Origin: Desmodus rotundus | Taxonomy: Eukaryota; Chordata; Mammalia; Chiroptera; Phyllostomidae | Reading direction: 5' to 3' | Assembly (NCBI RefSeq): GCF_022682495.2 | Contig: NC_071397.1 | Span: forward strand, 5,237,082-5,301,081 | DNA length: 64,000 nucleotides | Shown: positions 1-12,533 of the stretch, in pieces | Position numbering within the stretch: the first letter of the stretch is position 1 | Layout of the letters: every line of letters starts with the position of its first letter | Made by a program: the position numbers and the translations under genes | The notes under the pieces: model-generated | The model's input: only the letters and a program-made list of their open reading frames with translations | Told to the model about the DNA's origin: nothing | The model's database searches: none

Positions 1-62
1 ACTCCTGACTGTCGCTGATGTGTATGCAGAAACTTTAATAACACAAACATTTGTGAAATAAT

Positions 63-360
63 CATCATCATAACAACGGCACTGACGTGCTCGACGTGTG
101 CTGGGCACTGTGCATTCTCACCACGGCACTTATCAGCATGCCAGGCAAGGTTCTCTGCACCGTTTATGGATTAATGCGCTGAATCCACACCCCCCCCAAA
201 ACACCCCTGTGAGGTAGGTGCTGTTATTCTCCCCTCCTTAAAGATAAAGACACCGAGGCACAGAGAGGTTAAGTGACTTGCCCGGATCACTGCTAGGCAG
301 AGCCAGAGCCAGGATGAATCCCGTGGCTCCAGAAGCCATGCTATCCTGTGATTCTGCCCA
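63..360 (-). repeat. MIR SINE
   Basis: Reverse MIR: gtgctgggcactgtgcattc, ctgtgaggtaggtgctgtta, gaggcacagagaggttaagt, tgacttgccc. Confidence 0.8.
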
Positions 361-444
361 ATGCTGGAGGCCAGGAGCTGCAATGGGAAACGACAGGCTT
401 CCTGCCTCAAGGGCCTCACAGTCCCCTGCCTGCAGCAAGACACC

Positions 445-895
445 TTCAGTGGAGCCCCTGGGGTGGCTGAATGTGTCCCCAAATATGTCCACGTCCCAAT
501 CCCTGGACCTGTAAATGCTACATTATTTGGCAAAAGGGGCTCTACAGATGTGATTAAATTAAGGATATTGAGGTAGGGAGATTATCCTGGATTATCGGAG
601 TGGCCCCAAGGTCATCACTAGGGTCCTTATAAAGGAAAGAGAGAGGCAGGCGAGGCAGAGACACGACAATGGAAGCAGAGACTGGAGTGGTGTGGCCACA
701 GGCCAAGGAAAACAGAACGGCTTCTCCCCTGAGCCTGCAGAAGGAAGCAGCCTTGCTGAGACCTTGGTTTTAATCCCTTAGGTCTCACTTTGGACTCTGA
801 CCTCCAGAAATATAAAAGAATAAACACGTATTGTCAAGCCCCTGAGGTTGTGGTAATTTGTTACAGTTGCAATGAGAAAAATAATAGCAACCACT
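445..895 (+). mobile_element. MaLR-type (MLT1-like) solitary LTR
   Basis: Follows the MLT1-type LTR pattern in order: gaatgtgtccccaaatatgt, acgtcccaatccctgg, gatgtgattaaattaagg, gagattatcctggattatc, ggtccttataaaggaa, agactggagtggtgtggcc and gttgtggtaatttgttacag. It is an old, non-coding retroviral LTR relic. Confidence 0.8.
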
Positions 896-1689
896 CCCCG
901 CCCCGCCACCCCGCCGACTCCTCCATGTCTCTCTTCACAGGCACGGAATCTCCTGCATACCCCCTCACTCCAGCCCCCCGTGTCTCCCTGGGCTGCAGGC
1001 TGAGAAAGAGCTAGGAAAGAGATGGGGAGGATTGTCCCACCCTGGTTACCTGGGGACATGACCTGCATTGCCTGCCCTGTTCCTGGGATCCTGGGCAAAT
1101 CCCGGCTCTGTCTCTAGAACAGGGCTCCCCACCCCCAGTCTTCCGCACCACTCTCCTGCTGCTTTCTCCTTTCTCCCACACCCAGGCTGGTCACCCATGA
1201 CTCCCCAGGGCTGGTGCCCTGCCACCTCCCATTGTCCCACTAGCCAGGCTCCCATTGTCTCTTCAGAGCCACCAGGAGAAAGGAAACGTGTGCCAGGCAG
1301 GGGGGCAGGGTCAAAGAGAGACAGGTCAGATGCCAGGCTGAGAGGTCGGCAGAGGTAAGGAGCAAGGGAGACAGGACTGGGCGAGCACAGAGACATGGTG
1401 AGTCAGAGCTGGGAGAGGGAGCAGGGGAAGGAGCGAGGCAGCAGAGGCACGCGGCAAGCACACCTGTTTTCTTTACCCACAGTAAACATGGCAGCACGTG
1501 CCAGCAAAGAGTAAGCAGACAACCGGTTTACCAAAGTGGGCTCAGGCACTAATTCCTGGTCCAATCACCTGCGGCAACGGCAAGGACTCCACTTCACAGG
1601 GTAAAACCCGTGCTTCTTCCCGTGGCCGGCAAGGCCTAGCATGCTTTGGCCCCTGGGTCCAGTCAGACCTCATTTCACGTCCCCCACCC
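896..1689. other. Intergenic, nothing recognised
   Basis: Mostly unique C-rich and purine-rich sequence with no supported gene or repeat. Confidence 0.5.
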
Positions 1690-1955
1690 CTGCTCCCACC
1701 CCCAGAGTTCCAGCCACTCTGGCCTCAGAGACTGCTGGCCGCTGCAGGCACATTCCCAGCTCCAGGCCTGGCAAGCCCCGCCTCCCCCAGATGCACCTAC
1801 GGCTCTTTCCCTTCTTCTGTTCAGGTCTCTGTGTGGGCCACCTCAGAGGCGCCTTCCCTGACCACCCTCCCCAGAACAGTGGCCCACTGCCTCACTCTAG
1901 CTCAGTTTTCCCCACGGCGTTTATCACAACCTGGCACACCAGACCCATAGTGTCT
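1690..1955 (+). repeat. L2 LINE 3' fragment
   Basis: gttcaggtctctgtgtgggc, gcgccttccctgaccaccct and cggcgtttatcacaacctgg are in L2 3' order. Confidence 0.7.
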
Positions 1956-1994
1956 GTCCAATTCGAACTCAATGTCACCAATGTGTCCCAGTGT

Positions 1995-2165
1995 CTCCAT
2001 GTCGTGCTGTCCAATCTAGTAGCCAGGAAGCCTGATGGCTGTGTGAATTTGCATTTGTATTAATTAAAGAATTAAATAGAACATACAGTCAGCTCCTCAG
2101 TGGCACGAGCCACATTTCCAGGGCTCAGGAGCCACCTGTGGCGAGTGGCTACCAGCCTGTGCAGA
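1995..2165 (+). mobile_element. hAT-type non-autonomous relic
   Basis: Opens ccatgtcgtgctgtccaatc and closes ggcgagtggctaccagcctg, with the taattaaagaattaaata centre seen in a common MER-class hAT element. The ends are roughly inverted. Confidence 0.55.
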
Positions 2166-4379
2166 TGCCGAACATTCTCACCAGCCCAACCTTGTGTGAG
2201 GAATCAAGGAATGTAAAGCGGGCGGAAGCGCTGTGTAAGGCGCTTTGCCAACCCGAGTAGCCCCTACTGACCAGGTCTAATTGTGAGGCCCTGCCCCTCC
2301 CTCCACCCTGTGTCTTCCGGGCCCCTGGCTTTGTCTCTTGTCCTCCCTCGGTTCTATTCAGTAGGCTCCCTCCTGGATGCTCCCGCCCCTCTGTATTCAC
2401 CATCCTGAATGCACTCACTGGATTCTAACTGCTTCTCCGTGTGACTTCCCATAGCCGGGATGTACCTTTTATTTCTATTGCCCGAGACGCCAAGAAGGTT
2501 GCAGTCAGTGTTGGGTCCCGGTGGAGTTTTCACCCTTGTCCACTCTCTATCCCCCTAGCATCCACAGTTTCCATGCCAGGACAGAGGACCACCCCCCCAC
2601 ACACACACACCAAGCTGGTGGAGCCAGGTGGCTGTACCCTGTGGTGGCTAGGACAGCAGGCCAGAAAAAGGCACCCCTCGCTGTCTCTTGGTCTTATTGT
2701 CACATGGCTTTCTCATGCAGTCTTAACAATATAAGTCAACATGTGACCTTTAAATTTGTGGAAAAGGCTCAGTTTTGGGGGGATGCATATATTGCTCAGG
2801 GGAAGCCTCATGCTGCCCCATAGTATATTGCCCCCTGTTTGCAGAGGTACCGCTGCCCTCCCCACCTACCTCCACCTCTGTGGTCCTGGCCCAGGTAGCA
2901 GGACTCCAGGTGTGGATGGAGGAGCAGGGTCCAGGGCCAGAGGAAGACAGGAGAGAAGGCTCCAGGTAAAGCTATGCGTCTCCCCACACCCCCAACCCTA
3001 GCCTGCTCTGGATTCTGGCCATCTGGTCCAGTGTCCAGGACTGTGCAGGAAGCCACTCCTAGCTGTTCCCCTTGCCTGCAACGTCCCAGACACTTCCACC
3101 CAGAGCTGTCAGGCAGTGGGCTCCTTCCAGCCCCGTGTGATGCCAGTAGGGGGAGCAAGTCCTTAGGCAGCTTCCATACCGGGAGAGGTGCTCAGAGAGA
3201 GCCGGGAGTGTGGGTGCACGCTCACCATGCCCAAGTCCGGGGACCTCTCCCTCCCTGCTGCTCCTTGCATGAGCTTAAGGAGTCAGAAATTGCATTTTCC
3301 CAGGAAGGGCGTCGCGCACAGTCTTCGGGAAGGTCCTGATTGAAAATCAGACTAAGCGCCCACCCCAGATGTGGGGAGAGTGATGGGGGTTAGTGTGAGC
3401 CAGTGCTGGGGAGGGCTGGGGGGCCTTCCCTCCTGGGAGCCCTGAGATTGGAGAGTTGGAGTGTGTGAGGCCCAATGCTGGGCTGTCCTAAGCTCCTTAA
3501 TAAAGACCCTCCACCATCCTCCACCAGGCCTGGGGAAGGCAGCCCCCAACCCCTTCCTCCCAGAGAAGCACAAGAACACTGGATCATAGGGCAGTTCTGT
3601 GGCTGCCATTGGCTGGAGCGGGGAGTGTCCTTCCTGTCACCAGAGCTGTGGCAGAAGAGTGCTCCTTTTCAGATAGGCCCTGGGCAGGGGGCAAGGGAGG
3701 GGAGGGCGGGTTTCTCTGTGACATGTGGTAATTCTCTCCACCCCGCAGTATCCAGGACAGTGGCAGAACAGGGTTGCACCGGGAAGCCGGGCTGCAGTCC
3801 CATTAATTCTCAGGTGTCTCTGCAGCATGTCATAGCTGGGCCGCAAAGCGAGGAGGCTCTGGAGGCTTCTTCTCCCACGGAGGAGGTGCTTAGCTCAGAG
3901 GGTACAGCGGTGTATTTGAGATTGTGCAGTAAATTAGGGTGAGGGTTTCCTGCTGATCAAACCAGGGATTCGGGGCCTCGTAAGCTTGCACTGGAGCCCG
4001 AGTGCGTGCACTCGCTCTGGCATTTGCACCGTGGAAAGGGTGCTTGTTCGAACGGCTCTTGTGTCATCGGGTCAGAAGCCTACCCTTGCCCTCCCCTCCA
4101 TCAGGAGCTGCTGGTCTGGCCAGAGTGGGGCCTTCACCGTGGTTGCATTTCCTCAGAAGCTCCAAGCCCCCAAATGCTTGCCTGGGGAAGTGGATGTCTG
4201 TCCATCTGCTGGCCGCCCAGCACCCAAACTCCCTACTTCTTCTTAGAATATCCCAGTGTGTGAGCCTGGCCAGGGGCAGAGTCCCAACCCATTCTGGGAG
4301 CCAAGGGGACACCAACAGCCCCCTCCCTTGGCCCGGGAGTCTGGACTATGGGCATAGAAACCAGAGGGTGTTTTGCCGA
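2166..4379. other. Intergenic, mostly unique sequence
   Basis: No supported gene. A short CA run lies near 2598-2610. The reading frames on both strands are short and non-homologous to anything I recognise. Confidence 0.5.
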
Positions 4380-4530
4380 GGATTTTACTATTTACATTAA
4401 CAAAAAATGAAATTGATTAGTTTCTCCGGTACACAGTTCTGTGAATTTTAACCCGTGTGTACATTCACGCAGTGACCAACGCCACAATTGGGACACGGAA
4501 CACTTCCATCACCCAAAACTCCTCATGCTC
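4380..4530 (-). repeat. Old interspersed-repeat fragment
   Basis: gtgaattttaacccgtgtgtacattc, gtgaccaacgccacaattgg and cttccatcacccaaaactcc resemble an old L1-associated repeat; family uncertain. Confidence 0.4.
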
Positions 4531-6039
4531 TCCCTGTGCCCAGAATCTCCACCTGGAGGCAGTGACACAGACAAGTAGGGACCAGTGAAACTGTTCACAA
4601 GGAGCCAGGGTTCAGACATGCTGGTCGAGAGGCCCAGCATCCCCAGCCCTAGTTTGGCCACCTCCGGGGTGACTCTGGCTCTCCCCCATCCCGGCTCTTC
4701 CTTCTTCTGGCCGGTTTTCTGAGCTGCTTCTCCAGCTGTCTCATCAGTGCAAGGAGCTATGATGGGTCTTTCCAATAAATCCCCTCCTTACTTGAGCTAG
4801 AGCATTTTTGTTACAGTTTACAGTGTGATCTCTGATAAATTCACGGGGGGACTGGGGCCTGGGAGGGCAACTCCCACAGATGTACAAGACCAGAGAGAAA
4901 TGGGATATTTTGGGATCTCCTGGGAAAGAGAGATGCTCTGTGTGCTTGTGTGTGTGTTTGGGGGGTGGGTAATGCCCCCAGATAGAGCTCTCCCTAGACA
5001 CCATGCACCCCTCCAGTACAGTAGCCCCATTTCTCTCTTGCCTGGGTCTTCCAGCCCCCAACCCCCATCTAAGCCTGAGGCCAGAGACAAAACCAGCTGC
5101 CTTGCCCTCAGCGAGGAAGAGGAGCCCTGCTGGGAAAATCTGGGGGAGGGGGGTTATTTTCAACTTGGGGCCCCCCTGCAGGCTGGAGCAGGGGCGGCGT
5201 GGGGGGCTGCCCATCTCCTCCTTCCTGAGGTTGGTGGGGGAAGGTTTCCATGGAAACAGCAGCTCTGGCATCTCCAGAGATTTGGGGAAAAACTGACTCT
5301 AAAAATCACCATCTTCGTTTCAGGGGGGAGGGCGGCATAGCTCCGTGGAGAGGAGGGGAGTTTCAGAAAGAGAGGGTTCTGGAAGAAGAGCTGATGTCCC
5401 CTCTGGCCCAGACCTGCCCCCATCAGTTCCCGCAGCCCCCTTCCTTGTGCTCAAGCGCTCTCTCTGCATTCTCCTCCGCCCCACCCCTACCTCGGTGCCA
5501 CATCGAAGGCCTCTCATTATCTCTCAACTCAGGCCCCCTCCCCTCCTCCTGGTGGGATAGAGCCCTGGTGCTGGTCTCACGGTGCTCCTCAGCAGCCCCT
5601 CCCCTTGCAAGCCCCAGCTCCCTGTCCTCACACCCAGGCCCCAGCCCCCAGTGCACTGCCCCCTCCCCAGTACGGCCTTGGGGAGAGAAGGAGACACAGG
5701 TGAGGCCACTCTTGCTGGGGAGTTAATCAAAGTGTCCGCAGCTTCTCCGGTTCCTGTCCCCTCCCTGGGGAGAGTTCGGAGGGAGCTGGGACCAATCTGT
5801 GTGTGACCGGTGGAGGGGCAGCATCAAGCATGCCAGCTTCGAGGCATGCACAGACACGAAATCAACTGGAACACTTGCTTTTAAAGTGACTTTTCCAGCA
5901 GTTTTCTTCCCGGGCCAGCGTCCCCCATCTCTGTCAAGAATCTTCCTAAATTTCTGGTGCTATCATGGACCTTTGCTAGCTGGTCTGGAAAAAGAGCTCA
6001 CCCCTGTCCTTTCCACATCCAGGCCCCATTCCACACAAA
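4531..6039. other. Intergenic, pyrimidine-rich unique sequence
   Basis: C/T-rich around 5400-5660, otherwise unremarkable; no gene supported. Confidence 0.5.
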
Positions 6040-6765
6040 TGGTCGTTCATTCATTCATTTGTTCAATAATTATTAACTCAGCTTGTTTTGTGCCGGGCTG
6101 CAGAAACAGACCAGATGGGGGATGGGATGAGGAAGAAACAGGCAAAAATCCCAGCCCTCATGGAGCTTATACTGTGAAGGGGGGCGGGAAGGAGAGAGAG
6201 AGAGAGAGAACAAATAAATAAGTAAACACATCTTATGTCAAATATAATGAAATGATCTCGAAGAAAATAAAGCAGGAAGAGAGATGCAGGATGTTTGTGT
6301 CAGGGCAAGGAGTGGGTGGCTTGCAGGTTTTAAATCTTTCAATTAGAGTTGACTGAATATCATGTTAGTTTCAGGTGTACAGCATAGTGGTTGGACGTCT
6401 ATGAAGTGACTTACAAAGTGATCCCCCAGCAAGCCTGGCACAGGTGGGTTGTCATTTTCAATAAGATGCCCAGGAAGGGTCTTCCTGAAAGGAGATGCTT
6501 GGTGATGGCCAGCAGAGGATGAGTGAGCCATACAGGTCTCTGAGGGAAGAACACTCTTAGCAGAGGGAGTAGTAAGTAGCACATGCAAAGGCCCCGGAGT
6601 GGGGGTGTGCCTGGCATTCGCAAAGAACAGCCAGGGGACCAGTGGCCGGAGTAGAGTGAGGAAAGGGGAGAGCAGTCGGAGGTGAGGTGAGGGGTTATGC
6701 GCAGGGCGTGTGGGATGGATACTCTGGATTTTGTGGGCCATTTTTGCTAGAGTAAGGTAAGGTAC
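6040..6765 (-). repeat. L2 LINE, interrupted near 6330-6440
   Basis: Reverse L2: gtcgttcattcattcatttg, cagccctcatggagcttata, aataaagcaggaagagag, then after an interruption agcacatgcaaaggccccgg, agtggccggagtagagtgag and ggattttgtgggcca. The insert (gagttgactgaatatcatgttag, ttcaggtgtacagcatagtgg) resembles old L1 3' sequence. Confidence 0.7.
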
Positions 6766-7084
6766 AGGTTTTTTTTTCTTCTAGAATATCAAAGACCCCG
6801 TATCATGCAACAGTAATTTGTGCATGCCACGGGGCTCTGAAGCTCAGATGGGAAGGACTATGAGGATGGTCTGAGCCTTTCTGCATTCTGATCGCCCCAG
6901 ATGAAAATCATGGCCTGTGGTTACAACCCTCCTTAATTCCCTGAGTCCCCCTCCGCATTTGAACTTGGACTCTGAAAGCTATATGCATGTGTCTGTTGAT
7001 CACAATCCGGAGAGGCCAGGGGCTGTCCTAAGGCCACACAGACAGGCCTCCTGCCCACCAGCGGGCCTCTGCCCTTTCTTCTCT

Positions 7085-7470
7085 CCCCACCCCCACTGGC
7101 ACCTGCGGCGTTGTGATGCTGGGCGCTGCTACGGCGTCTCTGTAATTACGGTGATGATTTCACAACATGCAGCTTTCCCTTCTCTTATCACCTCCCAGTG
7201 CGAAATAAACCATTCAATAATTAATTGACAAAGATGAACTTGTTGTCCTCAGCCCGGCTGGGGGGGGGGGGGGTTGGCCACAGCCTCTTCAGGCAAATGA
7301 TGTGAGAAGTAATTGCCCCAGGAGAGGAGGCGAGAGGTATTCAGATCAGATTTGCAAGGTCCCTTCCAAGAGCCAGTGGGCACGAGATGTTGACAACCGC
7401 TGGGATTTACGTTGCTAATTCATCACTAATTAATGCTCCAATTGGGCCTGACTGGAGGAGAAATGAATGC
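7085..7470. promoter_or_regulatory. Candidate conserved non-coding element
   Basis: Repeat-free block with clustered homeodomain-type cores: ctgtaattacgg near 7140, ATAATTAATTGAC (7217-7229), gctaattcatc near 7414 and ACTAATTAATG (7426-7436), plus agtaattgcccc near 7309. A G14 run (7259-7273) lies between them. This resembles developmental enhancers, but only by composition. Confidence 0.35.
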
Positions 7471-7677
7471 TGAGGCATCTTCAGAGATAGAGAGATAGAG
7501 GCTGGGAACAGAGAGAGACAAAGAGGGAAGGAGACACACAATAAACACTCAAGAGGAAGAGAGATGTTGGGGCAAGAGCCTGGGGCTGAGATGCAGAGGC
7601 AGCACTCCAGGTCTGAGACCCCAACTGCGCGTGAGGCCCAGATAGGTCCCTTCCCCTCTCTGGGCCTCAGTTTTGTA

Positions 7678-8322
7678 CAGGAGTTTCCCCTTATGCCTGG
7701 GAGGTACGTTCCAAGAAGCCCGGTAGGTACCTGAAACCACAGATCGTACCAAACCCTGTATATACTATGTTTTTTCCTATATATACATACCTCTGATAAA
7801 GTTTAATTATAAATTAGGCACAGCGAGAGGTTAACAGCAATACCTAATAATAAAATAGAGTAATTATAACAATATACTGTGATAAAAGTTATGTGAATGA
7901 AGTCTCTCTCTCTCTCTCTCTGAAAATCCTCATTGTGCGGTACTCGCCCCACCTGTGATGACAGGAGAGGGCTCACTGCCTACGTGGCGTGGCGTGATGA
8001 AGTGAGGCGGGGCCTTAGGCTGCTCTGAGAGGGACGTGAGCCCAAGCACTGTGATGCCGTGACTGTCACTCTCATAACTGAGACAGCTACTAGGTGACTT
8101 CCAGGCAGGGAGCATACGCAGTGAGGATATGCTGGACAAAGGGATCATTCACGTCCCCGGTGGGATGGAGCAGAAAGGCGTGAGATTTTATCACGCTGCT
8201 CAGAACAGCCTGCAATTTAAATCTTAGGAATCGCTTATTTCTGGGATTTTTATTCAGACTGCAGGTGGCCACAGCTCACCGAAACTGCTGAAAGTGAAAC
8301 CGTGGACATGGGGCAACTACTG
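7678..8322 (+). mobile_element. Tigger-like (Tc1/mariner-pogo) DNA transposon relic
   Basis: The left end caggagtttccccttatgcc and the reverse complement of the right end agree at about 14 of 20 positions; a TA dinucleotide precedes the left end. The interior (taattataaattaggcacag, cctaataataaaatagag, atactgtgataaaagttatg) matches a familiar non-autonomous Tigger-type element. A (CT)n run sits at 7908-7921. Confidence 0.7.
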
Positions 8323-8410
8323 TGGTCTCTACCATGGGGCTGGGAAGTGAGCTCTGAAGTTCTTCTAGATCTGATAATGCTACTAGTCCGAAATTCAGAA
8401 TAGACCCCAT

Positions 8411-8456
8411 GCCTGTGTGTGCATGCATGTATATGCATGTGTGTGTGTGTGTGTAC
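8411..8456. repeat. (GT)n microsatellite
   Basis: tgtgtgtgcatgcatgtata then a GT run. Confidence 0.9.
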
Positions 8457-8469
8457 ACATGCTTCATGC

Positions 8470-9030
8470 CAACCCTGGCATGTAGAGGCCATTGCTGTCT
8501 CCTGCCTGGATTCTCCCTGCTTCTCCCTGTCTTCCCTGTGGTCATCTCTCCACACAGCAGCCAGAGGCATCTTTTAAAACAAGCTGGTCCAAGCCCCCAT
8601 GGAAATGCAAACATTTCCATTGCCCCCGGGGTAAAATCAAAGCTGCGAGGCAGGCTCTGAAGCCCTCCAAGGGGCGGCCACTCTCCCTCACCCTCTCCAG
8701 CCTCAGGGGCCTCCTTGCTGTTTGCAGAGCCCACCAGCCTCTCTCACCACTGCAGGACCTCTGCCCTCGCTATTCCCGTGGCCTGGGAAGTTTTCCTCCG
8801 CACGACTGCATGGGTCACTCCTCTCTGTTCAGGTCTCTGCTCATCCTGGACCACCCACTTAAATGATCAGCCCCTTCCCCTGTTATCACAGTGCTCATCA
8901 CCACCCGACTTCTCTGTTTCCCGCCCGTCGCTTCACTCTGGAACGGCAGCTCCGTGAGCAGAGACATTGTCTTTTGTCTACGGCCGAATCGCTAGCACTT
9001 GGGTCAGTGCTGGGCCCTAGGCTGGGTATC
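8470..9030 (+). repeat. L2 LINE 3' fragment, long
   Basis: gcatcttttaaaacaagctgg, tgcccccggggtaaaatcaa, cgtggcctgggaagttttcc, gttcaggtctctgctcatcc, cgagcagagacattgtc-like end and gtcagtgctgggcc, all in L2 order. Confidence 0.8.
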
Positions 9031-9929
9031 ATTTTGCTGAATATTACTGAAAGAAGTCCAGGATTCTATCTCAGAGGTTTGGAAGATGAAAGACACAGAG
9101 AAGACAAGAGAGGGAGTCAGAGGGGGACCGGACAGAGTTGAGGGTAGGCCACGTGGGAGCTCTGTCCTTTGTTCCCCTGAAGGGGTCAGATGAGCAGGGA
9201 CTCAGGACAAGACTCCAGAATGATTGGGGACAAAGTGACACTTCCTGAACTCCAGTATGGCCCAGGCCTGTCCCCAAGCCTCTAGCCAGCTGGCTGCTGC
9301 CTTTTGTGGCACAGAAATGCCCTTCGGAGGCTGGCTCCTTCAGACGATGCCCGGTCCCAGCTTGGGTGTTCCTGGAGCCCCCCCCCTCTAGTTTAAGAGG
9401 GGATGAGAAACCATCCAATTGCTACACAATAGGGGCCAGTTAAGCAAAATGAAGTCTGTCGATAGACTGGAAAATTAGGCAGGCATTTAGCAGGCTGAAG
9501 TAAGAATTCTGTCGATACTTGGAGCTGTGTATGAAAGGCTGTCATGAGATCCAAGGAGGCCGCTGCGTTGGAGACACACATGGATTCACTCTTCCCACCG
9601 CAGCTATGGCACACCTGCTGTATGCCCGGCACCCTGCTGGGCCCTGGGGCGCAGAGGTGGGGATGGCTAGCCCTGGCCCGCTCAGGGCACACAAGCCGGG
9701 CTTGGAAACAAATGTGCCGGCCGTCGTGGAGCAGCATGCAATCTGTCTCAGGGAGAGGAGAGGCCCAACACATCAACTCCTGGGCTGCCTCGTGCTGGCG
9801 AGGAGCCTGGGCAAGCTCCCAGCGGTGCTAGAAACTCTTCCCCGCCTCGCAGTGCTGTGGGAGTCTTCCGCTGAGTCCTGAGCCTACAGTAATACTGCCG
9901 ATAATCACTGTCAGGGCGTGCGGGCTGGT

Positions 9930-10035
9930 GGTTCGGAACACAGGCTCTGGAGTCAGACGGCTGAGTCCATGTCTTGGCTCTCCCATTCAGCCAGCTGTCA
10001 GCCTCTCAGTTTCCCAAAGTGTAGACTAGGGTGCA
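9930..10035 (+). repeat. MIR SINE fragment
   Basis: gttcggaacacaggctctgg, agtcagacggctgagtccat, ctctcagtttcccaaagtgt. Confidence 0.75.
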
Positions 10036-10124
10036 AGCACCCAGTGTGTAGCATCCCAGGAGGGCCTTAGCTCATCCTTGCAAGGGGCTTAGCACCGGCC
10101 TGCGCATCCTGGGAGCCCAGTGTG

Positions 10125-10530
10125 TGCCTCCACATCCTGGGGCTGCCGGGACCAAGCACCACAGATGGGGAGGCTGAACAACAGGAATTTATTCTCTCAC
10201 ATGCTGGGGCCAGAGATCCAAGATCAAGCCTGGCTCCTTCTGAGGACCACAAGGGAAAATCCGCTCCAGGCCTCTCTGCTAGGTGCAGAGGTTGGCTGAC
10301 AACTTTGGCTTTCCTTGTAGATGGATTTCACAACTTCTTCCCTCTGAACGTGTCTCTTTCTCTCACACACGGCGTTTCTTATGAAGACACTAGTCTTACT
10401 GGACGGAGGGCCCACCATACTTCAGTGTGACCTCATTTTAACTAATTACGTCTGCAGCAACCATTTCCAAATGTCACATTCTGCAGTACTGGGAGGTTAT
10501 GGTTCCAATATACAAATGTGGAGAGACACG
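10125..10530 (-). mobile_element. MaLR-type (MLT1-like) LTR
   Basis: Reverse LTR: gaacaacaggaatttattctc, agagatccaagatcaagcctgg, gtgacctcattttaactaatta, cagtactgggaggttatgg. Same family type as 20543-20950. Confidence 0.75.
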
Positions 10531-11890
10531 GTTGAACTCCTAATGATGAGTGTCCGCAGGGGTTACTGAGGTCGGTGAAAGGGGGCTTCCCCCCTGGGAA
10601 GATGGGGGAACCCCAAATCAGGCGGTGTCCTGGTGCAGGTTGGGAAGTGAGGAAGGTGGAGACGCGGGGCGAAGGGCTGGGCCAGTCCGGGCTGAGGGCG
10701 TGTATCCACACACAGCTGTGAGCGTCTGGACGTCAGTCGGGCTGTTACCAGTGGTGAGAAAGGTGGTTCTAGTGCGTGAGGTTATTTTTGTACAGTGTAA
10801 AAACCAGGGACTTGAGTAGCTGTGGGAGAGGTTGCACATGGCCCTCACGTTAGTCTGCAGGACTCTCTTGTGGGTGTCTGATGCCTAAATGTGACCTTGA
10901 GAGGAGGGGGAGGGCGGGAAAGAAGAGCAAGGGCTGGGCAGGCTGGGCTGGCTGGGGGCTTCAGAGAAGCGCAGGGCCCTAACTAGGAGGTCCTGCGAAC
11001 ACAGCCTTCCCCTGCCCCCCAGTTGCAGCCCCCCAAAGTTGGAAAGTCCTTTGGCAGTGTCCTGGAGTGATGATGCTGTGAGCAGAGAGGGGCTGTCAGC
11101 ATGGATTTGGGCTGAGAGGCGAGACTGAGGAGCAAGACGGTGTGGGGTCTGCTTGCCCTCCTTTCTGAATAGCTTGGACCCTAGAGCCTGGCCTTCTGGG
11201 GGTGGGGTGGAATCAGGAGCCCCTCGCTGGCTCATGTTTGAGGTTTCAGACCTTCTGTTTGCACAGCTGTAGGGCGGGGCAGCCCTTCACAGGAGGAAGG
11301 CTCGGGCAGGCGCAGGCACGCACATGAAGAAGGGAGATGTTTTCTTTCCTCTTTCCTCCTCTCCCTCTATTTCTGAGCTCAGATTCTTGCCCTTGAGATG
11401 TCCTTTCAGCCGCTTCCTGCTTCAACTAGGAGGGATGGAAGCCTCTGAGGTCCCAGGAGCACTGATAAGGATGACATCGTGGCCACATCTAGGACCCTCC
11501 CCACAGCGATGCGGGTTCTCCAGGTGCACCCTCTATTTACACGTATTTTTCCTGCAGCCCCGCCCCTTTCTCCAGTCCTCAGATGAGGCGAACATCTCAG
11601 CACCCCATGTCTGATGGAAACCAGGATGACCCACCTCTGCTGTGCCCACTGTGCCATCTCGGGCAAGCAGCTCCCTACCAGCCCAACCTCTCCAGCTGCA
11701 AAGGGCCCGATTATCTGTCCTGCCTGCTGCATAGAGACACTGGGAAATCCTGTGTGACCACCTGCACCAAAGCACCTTCTCCCCGGGGTCCAGTGGAAGG
11801 GCTCCATCCAGGAGATTACATGCCAGTTGTGTGCATATTCCGTTGCTCGCCCTTTGAAAACATGTCGAAATCTATCCACATTACACGCAC
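10531..11890. other. Intergenic, nothing recognised
   Basis: Unique sequence without a supported gene. Confidence 0.45.
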
Positions 11891-12181
11891 ATTGGTTCTT
11901 CAGTTCTCTAGCTAGGAGTTTATCCTACAGATAGGTTCTCTGTCTCTGACCAGGTTCTCTGGCCAGAGTCTCTGAGGCAGAGATCTGCACGCAGGACAGG
12001 AACTGGGGGAGGTTCTTCAGAGCAGCCCCTGTTGGGGAGTGAGGGAGGCAGGATGGGCCAAGGGAGGAACTGAGTGGCCACACAGACCCCACGCGAGCTC
12101 TGGACTGGGATGGCTGCAGGGACGTCCCAAAATGGGGGGAGGGGGTGTTTGTGGACCAGACCATGGATGTTTCTACCCTAG

Positions 12182-12268
12182 GGAGGGCATAGCCCTGGGT
12201 GAGGGTCAGGGGAGGGCATAGCCCTGGGTGAGGGTCAGGGGAGGGCATAGCCCTGGGTGAGGGTCAGG
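12182..12268. repeat. 29-bp minisatellite, three perfect units
   Basis: Unit ggagggcatagccctgggtg plus agggtcagg at 12182, 12211 and 12240; the following copy decays at once. Confidence 0.95.
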
Positions 12269-12477
12269 GAAGGGCAGTGCCTGAAGAGGTTTGCAGCTGT
12301 GAGCCGGCAGCAGCCAATGCCCCGGCAGCCGGGGACTGGGCAACCGGCCCTGAAGGAGTCTGGGCCGTGCACCATGGTACACACTCCACTTGCCTGCAGG
12401 AGAAGTGATGTGTGCACAGTGATGTGCACGGTAGCAGCTTAGTTAGCAAAAGATTGGACAGTGTCCATCCATAAGGA

Positions 12478-12533
12478 CTTAGTTAAGTAAATGACGGTAT
12501 GTCCACTTAGTTAAATAAATGACGGTACATCCA
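12478..12533. repeat. 28-bp tandem duplication
   Basis: cttagttaagtaaatgacgg plus tatgtcca, repeated with three changes at 12506-12533; a local duplication inside the old L1 tail. Confidence 0.95.
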
